In this document: positions 56,140 to 64,000 of the stretch, piece after piece
Numbering within the stretch: the first letter of the stretch is position 1
Layout of the letters: each line of letters opens with the position of its first letter
Assembly: GCF_000143415.4 (NCBI RefSeq)
Contig: NW_003314265.1
Coordinates: forward strand, 2,694,559 to 2,758,558
Direction of reading: 5' to 3'
Source: Selaginella moellendorffii
Taxonomy: Eukaryota; Streptophyta; Lycopodiopsida; Selaginellales; Selaginellaceae
DNA length: 64,000 bases
Translations under genes and position numbers: made by a program
The notes under the pieces: model-generated
The model's database searches: none
What the model was told of the DNA's origin: nothing
What the model saw: only the letters and a program-made list of their open reading frames with translations

Positions 56140-59057
56140 TTTGAAGCTGAATGGAGGCCGTGACAATCGAGGCCGGACTCGCTGGCGAATGTGCACTGTG
56201 TGTGCAGCGGATCGTAGCAGCAAGGCTACTCTGCCACTTACAGTTGGAGAGTGGTGCTGAAATCTCCCGGGACGCCAAGTGGGCTGCGTGTGGGTGGCGG
56301 AGTGGGCGGCGGAGTTGGCGGCGAAGTTACAAACTGGGTGTGTCTTGAAGTGGACGCTGATGCACACGAGCGCGATGCGAGCGCGAGTGTGATGCAAGCG
56401 CGAGTGGACGCCGATGCACACGAGAAACCTGTAGAGAAGTGAGCGTGATCGCGAGTGGGAGCGCGATGCGAGTGGGAGCGCGAGTGTGCGAGCACGAGTA
56501 CAAAGCAAAATGCAAAACCCAACCTCACACGCGCGAAATGTCACAACGGTTGGTAATCCCGCCACGTCATCATTCCTCGGACTTGGGCGCCACCATTAAT
56601 TTCTGGATTGCCGCGCGCATGCAAGCACGCAAAATCCAAAAGAAATCCGCAACGTCATCATTCCTCGGACTGCATGCACGCGAAATCCAAAAGAAAGATC
56701 ATGATTGGGATATCATTTAATACCCTCGCTATATTTATACCATGCATGATTGGATATTCCAAAGCATCTTGTATTTCCAAAAATGGCAGATGTTCAGCTA
56801 AATAAAGAAATTCTATCTGTTTCTATTTTTCTCTCAAATCAATATTATAGCGTGTGGGCTCATGCAATTTTGAACCAAAGAAACCCAAAAAACGTTGGAC
56901 CCAAAATATTTTGAAAAAACCCAAAAAACCCTAAACATTTTAAACCCAAAAATCCAGGCGTCCTGTGGCGTTATTCCTTGAATGGCGTGTGGGCATATGC
57001 CATTTTTAGGGCCAAATGCTGAATGGAGAAAAATTCCCTTTCAGTGCAAATGCTGCAAGAGGCAGATGCCGAGCACAAAGGACTGTAACTACCTCATATG
57101 ACACAGATAAACTTTTCTCTATTTGGCAAAGATAAACTTTATAGCGTGTGGGCTCATGCAATTTTGAACCCAAAAAATGCACCAAAAAATTCTCGGCGTC
57201 ATCTGGCGTTATCTCATGAATGGCGTGGGGCCACATGCCATTTTCAGGGGCACATAGGAGTATATTCCTAGGATATTCTGACACGCGCGAGATTTTTTTG
57301 AGTTTTTTGGAGATCCAACCGTTAGATCGCAACTAGATTTTACAGAATGGTATACAATGTCTTTCTTGATGACCCTGCAAAGAAGCATCTCGATCGGACA
57401 CCACATGAGACCACACGAGCCTTACAATGTTTCAGGGGCATTTGCCATAGATCCAACCGTTATTTTGCTCCAAGATTTTACAGTTTGGTGTGCATTGACC
57501 TTTCCATCGAAACTGCAAAGGGACATCACAATCAGATGCGGGATCACAAGAAACTAACTTCACTAACTCTGGTTTCACCAAGATCTACGTAAGGAGTTAT
57601 GAAATGAAAGGACCCTCTCTATTGAAATGTGTTTATGGTCCTAGGAGCACTGTGACATATCAAAGGATTTTGCATCAAGTTCTGTATTTGCATGTTTATC
57701 AAGCTACTGAATTGCTAAACCCTAAACATATGGCAAATGCTGCGTGAAGAAAGATGCCCTTTCTGGGCAAATGCTGTAAGAGGCAGATGCCGAGCAGATG
57801 TATCTCAGGCTAGCGAAGGGGACAAACGAAAGCTAGCTATAAACATGACGGGATGCAAATAGATTACTAGGCTGGTCCTACGAAAATCAAAAACCATAAT
57901 TGAAAACATTGAAAATGCAAAAAGAAAGGTTTATAATATTTTTGAATTTTAAGCAACCAAAGGAATGTAAGTAGGGCATGTGTTTGTAAGTTTAAAAATG
58001 CCTCAACCACTTAAATTCCCAAGTAAATAAAGCTGTTTCTATTTTTGGTACAGGTAAACTTTATAGCGTGTGGGCTCATGCAATTTTGAACCCAAAAATG
58101 CACCAAAAAATGCTCGACTAGCATTATTCTTTGAATGGCGTGTGGCCTTATGTCGAGCATTATTCTTTGAATGGCGTGTGGCCTTATATTGCCATAAATG
58201 GACGTACACACACAGCATAATTATTCCTTTACACGGCGAATAATCTTGGCGCGGATCGCTGACATGGCATGGCAAAGTTCGAATCACTGACATGGCACAG
58301 CTGGATTGAGGCAAGGACATGATGTGACAAAGTTCAACCTCCGACAGCAAAGTCTAGAAGCTACTTAGTTTGAAATTTGTCAGAGGAATCATAAGATCTG
58401 GTTTGTCAGAGGATTTGATGTGACGTTCAAGCGTGTGTTATTTTTGAATTCTCGAACTCATTCCTAGGTCTATCATTTTTGTGCGCCGTGTTCTTGGTTC
58501 CGCTGAGCGCAGTGAGCGCTGCTTATGTATGCGGCGTTGTGGGCTGTGGTTTATGTGTCTACGAGCGGTTGCGGCATTGCAAGCGCCATTGCGAGCGGCA
58601 GTTTATGCGAGTGGCAGTTTGTGCGAGCGGCGCTACGAGCAGTTGCGGTGTTGCGAGCGGCGCTACGAGTAGTTGCGGTGTTGCGAGCGGCACTGTCTTT
58701 GGTGTGGCTACCGCTTCCTCTTGATATTCGGCACTTGTGCTTCCTGGTATGTTCACCATGGAATGGCTTAGGACCACATTTAGAAATGGCATGAGGCCAC
58801 ATGCCATCTTGGGCCCTTGCAATTTCATGGCTAGCGTATTGTCATGTATGTTTTTACTTGCCTGCAGCTGTGTGTATATCAAGATGGCATGAGGCCTCAT
58901 GCCAATTTTGTGAATGCGAAATTTCACGTGGGTGTCAATAGCATGTTTGAATAATGGCATGTGGCCTCATGTTATTGAGGTTGTTTGGTATGTTATGATT
59001 TAGGCCATTCTCCAATCATTTTTTGTATGGTCTTAACTTCTTTTCTACACTTTCAGA
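56140..59057. other. Divergent intergenic region between the two gene units
   Basis: Holds about eleven palindrome copies, three copies of a longer unit beginning TATAGCGTGTGGGCTCATGC and running on to TTTTGAACC (56847, 57140, 58062), two copies of a block around AGAGGCAGATGCCGAGCA (57050s and 57780s), and GC-rich tandem repeats (56340-56480; 58570-58695). It is probably the shared promoter region. No gene is supported. Confidence 0.6.
58570..58695. repeat. GC-rich tandem repeat
   Basis: Repeats of GCGAGCGGCGCTACGAG and of AGTTGCGGTGTTGCGAGCGG. It resembles in style the GCGAGCGCGAGTG repeats at 56340-56480 on the other side of the divergent region. Confidence 0.7.
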
Positions 59058-62000
59058 ATGGCCTTCAGGGTTGGGGAAAAGGTTTACATTTTGAATGGTG
59101 GGAAAAGAGTTGCAAAAGGGACCCTTGTGTCTATGGATCGGAACTTTGTTATACACTGTCAAAGGCTTGGGGAAGGCAATGCTTCTGTATCAGTAGAGAC
59201 TGTCTTCGATGGGAATGTGGTCGCTATTGAACGAGGAGAGATGGTCGTCGGGGTAAATGTTGTTGTTGCCTTGAAAAATCTTCAGAAGAAAGCAGATGTT
59301 GGGGACAGCGCAAGTGCGACGCATGTTCCCTCCGTGGATCTTAAGAACCGTGCTACATGGATTCAGGCAAAGGTGTTTCTAAACAACCCCGAGGGGGAGG
59401 TGGTAGCTGAGGGCTTAGCCACAGTTGTCGATCCAAGAGATGCGGTTGCTAATCAAGAATTGGGCTGGGATGATATTGGAGTTGCGATTTTAGAGGTTGT
59501 TGACACAGAAGAAAACAGTCTGACTATTGGAAGCATTGTGCGGTGGAAATTGAGGCACTTAGTGTTTGAGAATGTGAAGGATTCACAATCAAACACCACT
59601 ACAACTGATGACAGAACATCTCTTCATGGGAAAAGAAAGTACACCTTCCTAAAGCGCAGCCAAAGGGATCTGAGCAATGAACCGAAAAGGCAGAAAATGG
59701 CGATGGAGGTTCGAATGGTCTCGACAGTTGCTTGTTGCAAGAGGAGGTGCTGTCAACATGCTGATTGGGATGCTATTGAAGAGGAGAGAGCAAGATACAA
59801 GACATTGTCCTGGAAGGCAGCTCGCAATTTTGTGTATGAGGCATTACGGTCATCTGTTGATGTTTCAGAACATCAGGTGGGGGGCATGGTCTTCCAGAGG
59901 GGTTTGGTCTGCATGAAGGCATGGAGAATCATTTATGGAGTCCCTCGAACCACATTCTACAGAATCAAAACTGAGTTCGAGGAACAAAAGGTTCAACAGG
60001 CAGTCCATGGGAACGACGGTACGCACAAAACCAGGGGTCATGTTGTATATGGAGAGGCAATCTTCAAGAGGTTTGTCGAGACATGTAGCGAGCAGCAACC
60101 ACATAAAACCCGCCTCTTGGAAGATGGAACACGAGACACCCAACGAGTTCTCCCTTCCATGTATACCAAGGGGGCCATATTGGAAGATGTGAATCGGGAA
60201 CTCCAGAGTAATGGCTACAGGAAGCTGAGCCAATCTAGATTTAGTAGATTGTGGAGCAACAGGTTCAGGGATGTGAGTATAGGAAAGTATTCAAGCTTTT
60301 CAAAGTGTGACGAGTGCACTGCTATCAAAATGGCTTTGTCGAAGAATTCTTGCAGCGCTCAAGAGCGAGAGACGTTGGTTAGAAGGCGGCTCGACCACAA
60401 CATCGAGCAGAGAAGCTGCAGGACTGCATATTATCATAACAGGATTCTCTCCATGGAGAGACCTGACTCTTACCTCTGCATCATCCACGACAAAATGGAC
60501 CAGAAAAAGACGTGCTTACCTCGACTCAATCCTGCCCCCAAGGCAATCTCTTCATCCATGCAGCTGCCTGTGTCTCTGTTTGGCATAATCGCTCATGGGC
60601 ATGGTGCCTAGAACTATGGGAACTTCTTTGTACCTCTATGGGGTGGCGGGGGTGCAAACATGATGATTGCGTCCCTAGCAAAACACTTAAGGTCTCTGCA
60701 AAGTGTGCAGACTGAGCTGAACGGCCAACCCTTGCATAAGGCCCTTGTTGATCGAACCCCATACAGGGTTCAGCTGGAGGAGGAGCAAAGGCTTGCAGTA
60801 TCGCGTGGGGCCCCATGCCATCCCAGTGAATATGTTGGCCGTCAGATTGTAGGGTTATCACGTGAGGCCTCATGCCATTTCGACGAGGCTGGTCGCCCGG
60901 TGAATGCACAGCCTCATCCAAACGAAGCAAAATCTCAAGGAAGTTCTTGCGGCCGATGTGGCCTTCCACCCCATCTTCTGCTCCAAACAGACAATGCTGG
61001 CAGTGAGAACAAAAACATGTACGTCTTCGCGTACTTGGCGATGCTTGTTGCCAAAGGCATATTTGAAACGGTTACACTTGGCTTTCTCATGGTTGGGCAC
61101 ACTCATGAAGACGTCGATGCCATGTTCAGTCACCTGGCAGAGTCCCTCCGGCGATCCAATGTCCTCACCCTCCCACAACTCTACGATGAATTCCAAAATT
61201 GCATCAAAGGCACTATTGAAGCTGCACTTCTGACAGAGGTTCCAGACTTTAAGGGGTTTGTAAGAGGCTACATCAGGGACGGATCCGAAACGCTGATTGG
61301 CCACTCCAAGCCTCTTCAGTTTCATTTCAGCATGTGTGACGGTGCTCCAGTGATGAGGTACAAGATGAGAGAATGGGACACAGTGTGGCTGCCAGTGGAC
61401 GGCATTGAACTCTTCAAGAGAGATCCCATAACTGGGGAACCTATGATTCCTCAGGGTTCCCCACGGCCGATGCACCCGGATGGACTCAAAGACCAGGAAA
61501 GTATAGTGGCCGGGATTAGACAGTATATTGCCTTCTGGAAGAGGGGGTTGGTGTTTGGTGGAGAATCCTATTTTCAGAGGTGCAAGCCTTTGCTCGAATA
61601 CTGGGAGAAGATTATATCTGCTATCCAAAATGGGCCGGTTGTATATGAAGAATTGGAAGAGTCCTTTTGGCCAGAACCCAGAGCACCAGATAGTAGCGGA
61701 ACAATGTCCTTTGGAAATGCAGTGACAGATAACGATGCTGAGGATCACTATTGTGGGCCGAGGAACAAGAAGCCGGATTCAGCGTTCAATCCAGTACAGG
61801 TCTGCAAAGGAATGGTCGTGCTTGTCAGACCCAGTAATAAAAAACAAATGATATGGGTGGGGCGCTGCATCACTGATGCAGAGGAGGACGCGGAAACTAA
61901 CTCCTTCAATGTAACTGTGGAGTGGTTCAAGCCAAGTTCCGGATATACGAACGATTGCCTAGAAAAGAGATGGGTGCTGAATCCAAGGGATCCCAGCATG

Positions 62001-62199
62001 AGCATATCGGTGGATAATGTTGTGCATGGTTGGATGCGGAAGCAGAGTGCCACCATCACCTTGCCAGACCATGCAAGAGATGCAGCAAGAGCATTCATAA
62101 CCCGGGTTCAAGGTGAGATTCATGAATATTCCTTTACTAAGTTTCTAATGTATTTTATTTCAAGGTGAACAATCCGAATCTGAATCAGAGGAGGCATGA
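59058..62199 (+). CDS. DUF7869-like RNase H-fold protein, putative transposase (one in-frame TAG)
   Basis: Exon 59058-62112 and a final exon 62165-62199 (end GEQSESESEEA) give about 1,030 codons. The N-terminus (KVYILNGGKRVAKGTLVSMD) resembles the small domain seen in En/Spm-type plant transposon proteins. Then a Cys cluster (CCKRRCCQH, about 225), a helix-turn-helix-like IYGVPRTTFYRIKTEF (about 293), FSKCDECTAIK (about 414), IIHDKMDQKKTCLPRL (Asp about 479), LQTDNAGSENKN (Asp about 645) and VGHTHEDVDAMFSHL (about 682). The last four are the signature of the DUF7869 family, with acidic residues placed like an RNase H/DDE core. TAG at 60609-60611 interrupts HGHGA-NYGNFF, where the frame continues with full similarity, so it reads as a recent nonsense change. 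Palindromes at 60800 and 60857 are inside this frame. Confidence 0.7.
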
Positions 62200-62837
62200 T
62201 GGCATGTGGCCTTACGCCATTCCTAGGTGAGATGATATAAATAACAAGTATAAATTCTTAGTTGTTCTAGCAAATCTTACTTAAAGTTCAAGGTGAACAA
62301 GCCGAATATGAATTCATCGGATTGTTATAACAAATTGCGAGGTGATGGCATGAGGCGATACACCATTTGAGAGTGGTAGCCATTCCTATATGAGGTGAGT
62401 GAAATATTTATTAGAAATACCTCATTCAATTGTGCACTTCTAAGTCTTGGTCCACTTAGTACTGTTTGCATGTTTTTATTTTAATTCTTTCTCTAAAATG
62501 TTATTTAGCATGTGGCTTCATGCCATTGCTCTCCACAATCATGCATTGAATTTCTATCCTTGCATAATACTTCTCCATATATATAGCATGTGCGCACATG
62601 TGATATGGTTCATTAGGCCTGATATAGTGTGTGAGGTAAAACAAAGATGATGTGACATATGCATTTACCAATCACACGTGCATAAATCTAATAATATGGC
62701 GTGTGGCCCATATTAATGGCACATAAACCCATATTATGGGCTTACGTGCTTTATGTACCATCATTCCCTTGCAGCGTGTGTGTTGGTTTCCTTTTATAAC
62801 ACAACGAACTCCATATTTTAGGGTGAAGAGCGTTCTC

Positions 62838-63095
62838 ATGGCAAGCACAAAATCTGTAAGTGAGGCAGAAAAGGAGACGGAGAAGGAGATAGGTGAAGAT
62901 GTAGAATATATAAGTCTTCCAAACTCCCCGTACTATACTCCAGGTGATCATTTTTCTGAACAAACGGCAACATTAACAACTATCAAGAACGCCCCAGTAA
63001 CGTCAGAGACAACAATCCAAAGCAAAACAACTGACCCGGAGAAAGATGATAGTACCGCTGAGAGTACCAAAAAGGAGGTGTCCACTAGCGCTTAG
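62838..63095 (+). CDS. Small Ser/Thr/Glu-rich ORF inside the DNA element
   Basis: 85 codons from ATG 62838 (MASTKSVSEAEKETEKEIGE...), polar and acidic, ending ESTKKEVSTSA. No family recognised. A splice-acceptor-like TTTTAG lies just upstream (about 62820), so it may be an exon. It could also be non-coding. Confidence 0.3.
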   Translation: MASTKSVSEAEKETEKEIGEDVEYISLPNSPYYTPGDHFSEQTATLTTIKNAPVTSETTIQSKTTDPEKDDSTAESTKKEVSTSA

Positions 63096-63731
63096 GCTTA
63101 TAATGGCGTGTGCCCTCATGCCATTTACTTGATCACCAAATACCTTTTTCCCTTTGCACTAGTATATCTTAATACCGGTCTGAGAAATAGAATGGCATGT
63201 GCCCTCAGGCCTTTTACTAAATCACCTTTGAAAGAAATGCAAGCCTCTATGTCGTAAAAAAAAGGTACTAGAGAAATTCCTTAATAATATGAATGTTATT
63301 TAGTTTCATGAAAATACACTAAGGGTCAAATGAGTTAAATGACTTCTCCAGACTAGCAATGCCTCTTGCTACACCTTCACAATTAGATTCGTTAGAAAAA
63401 GATAACATTGAATAATATCTAAATGTTCTCACCATTAAGTTATATGTCTGGCTAATAGGAATGACGTTCATCTTGGAAAGCTCACCACACGCTCAATGAA
63501 CAAACAAATAGTGTGTGCGCGCATGCCATCGCTCTTCTTTAGCTTCAGATTCGGCTTGTTCACCTTGACAATGAGATTTATTATACAACCAGATGGACTC
63601 AGTCTGGACATAAAGTCACCGCGCTAGTCACCATGCCCCAGATATGTCTAGCCCCTGGACAAAAAACATATAATTTCACGTCATTTTCAAATACTTGAAA
63701 ATTTGTACCTTGTCCCATTTTACTGAATAAA

Positions 63732-63753
63732 TCCCACTTTAACGAAATAGAGC
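63732..63753 (-). repeat. Terminal inverted repeat, right
   Basis: Reverse complement reads GCTCTATTTCGTTAAAGTGG then GA, one mismatch to the left end. Followed by host CATACTA (63753-63759) and C-family sequence (GGGTCATAAGAATT...). Confidence 0.8.
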
Positions 63754-64000
63754 ATACTATGGGTCATAAGAATTGGTATCGAAGTGAACTTATGTGAAGT
63801 TGTAGGTAGGAGGAAGTTGGTTAAGTCTTGAAAGTTTGCAATTCCTAGACTGGGAGTGATTCTTTCTCTAGGATGGAAAATTTTTCTACAAATTTTCTTA
63901 GGCTTTTCCAATGGTTGATCTGTTGATCATTTTGTCCGAAAACCATTCCGTTTTCGTAAGCTAATACAAACTAGTGAAAGGGTTGGAGTTGACTTCAGTT

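Larger units (their letters stand above)
50478..63531. repeat. Dispersed 22-24 bp palindrome family, about 30 copies
   Basis: Half-site consensus about AATGGCRTGWGG followed by its imperfect reverse complement (CCNCAYGCCATT). Copies start near 50478, 51555, 51630, 52872, 53063, 53204, 54676, 55953, 56013, 56090, 56847, 56981, 57140, 57219, 58062, 58133, 58170, 58785, 58883, 58953, 60800, 60857, 62198, 62344, 62505, 62583, 62695, 63102, 63191 and 63509. The copy at 51631-51652 is a perfect 22-bp palindrome and the one at 58885-58904 is a perfect 20-bp one. Others have 1-4 mismatches, and the inner W and NN positions vary. None was noticed outside the DNA element. Confidence 0.88.
50108..63753. 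mobile_element. Large (about 13.6 kb) DNA-transposon-like element with two divergent gene units
   Basis: The left end (50108-50129) and the reverse complement of the right end (63753-63732) share GCTCTATTTYGTTAAAGTGG plus GA, 22 bp with one mismatch. The host word CATACTA is present at both borders (50099-50105; 63753-63759, overlapping the GC of the right terminus), so the TSD is about 7-9 bp. Outside, C-family retroelement sequence stops and resumes, and the other C copy has one uninterrupted CATACTA. Inside lie a minus gene unit (ParB-like, linker, FCP1-like), a plus DUF7869-like gene, a small ORF and about 30 copies of a palindrome that is absent elsewhere in the window. It fits no superfamily that I can name with confidence. 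Confidence 0.85.
45726..64000 (+). mobile_element. C-family LTR retroelement, plus-strand copy with two nested insertions (runs off window)
   Basis: 5' LTR 45726-46788 and primer site TGGTATCAGAGG at 46791-46802. The internal DNA runs 46803-48341, then 50000-50107, then 63754-64000. The pieces join once the D solo LTR (48342-49999) and the DNA transposon (50108-63753) are removed. The joined order matches the minus copy: GGCATACTAATGG...TCATAAG near 42530-42545 (reverse complement) equals the text on both sides of the transposon. No gag or pol ORF is visible. The 3' LTR lies beyond the window. Confidence 0.8.

Noticed and set aside
50478-63531. Palindrome copies as a CRISPR array
   Set aside because: Spacing is irregular (tens to about 1,900 bp), flanks are not spacers, and the context is a eukaryotic genome.

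Overview
The window is nuclear DNA from a land plant. Evidence: multi-exon genes with very short (about 45-70 nt) GT-AG introns, a plant receptor kinase, a PLS-type pentatricopeptide protein, a plant At1g16860-type membrane protein, a plastid-targeted fructosamine-kinase-like gene, and plant LTR elements primed by initiator tRNA-Met. Tiny introns, GC-rich compact genes and very AT-rich decayed transposon blocks suggest a lycophyte such as Selaginella. That is an inference, not proof.

Positions 1-18.7 kb are a compact gene island: the kinase end of an LRR receptor kinase (+), a small membrane protein (-), a duplicated tRNA-Val/RING-finger block (one copy broken, one intact), a plastid-type conserved protein (-), an orphan ORF (+), an At1g16860-like membrane protein (-), a WIYLD-domain protein (-), a nucleotide-sugar transporter (-), an intronless PPR protein (-) and a fructosamine/ribulosamine-3-kinase (+). 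Positions 18.7-25.2 kb are mostly decayed sequence. An LRR receptor-like protein with a frame break lies at 25.3-27.5 kb.

Positions 28-64 kb are nested transposable elements that can be un-nested from target-site duplications (TSDs). A 1.06-1.09 kb LTR family ('C') has one decayed copy on the minus strand (about 36.5-44.8 kb) and a fresher copy on the plus strand (45.7 kb to beyond the window end), giving a large inverted pair. Into these and a second long-LTR family ('D') inserted: a tandem TRIM (three 194-bp LTRs, TSD CTATA), a second TRIM family (TSD AAAAC) itself split by a C solo LTR (TSD TGGTA), and a D solo LTR (TSD ATGTG) carrying an expanded minisatellite.

The most unusual object is a roughly 13.6 kb DNA-transposon-like element at 50,108-63,753, inserted in C. 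It has about 22-bp terminal inverted repeats, the target CATACTA duplicated at both ends, and C sequence resuming on the far side. It carries two divergent gene units. One (minus) has a ParB-like segment, a basic/acidic linker and an FCP1-type phosphatase domain. The other (plus) is a DUF7869-like RNase H-fold protein with transposase-like acidic motifs. About 30 copies of a 22-24 bp palindrome (half-site about AATGGCRTGWGG) occur only inside this element, in intergenic DNA, in the middle of roughly 50-nt introns, and in-frame within exons. Each gene unit has an apparent nonsense codon, so this copy is probably inactive.
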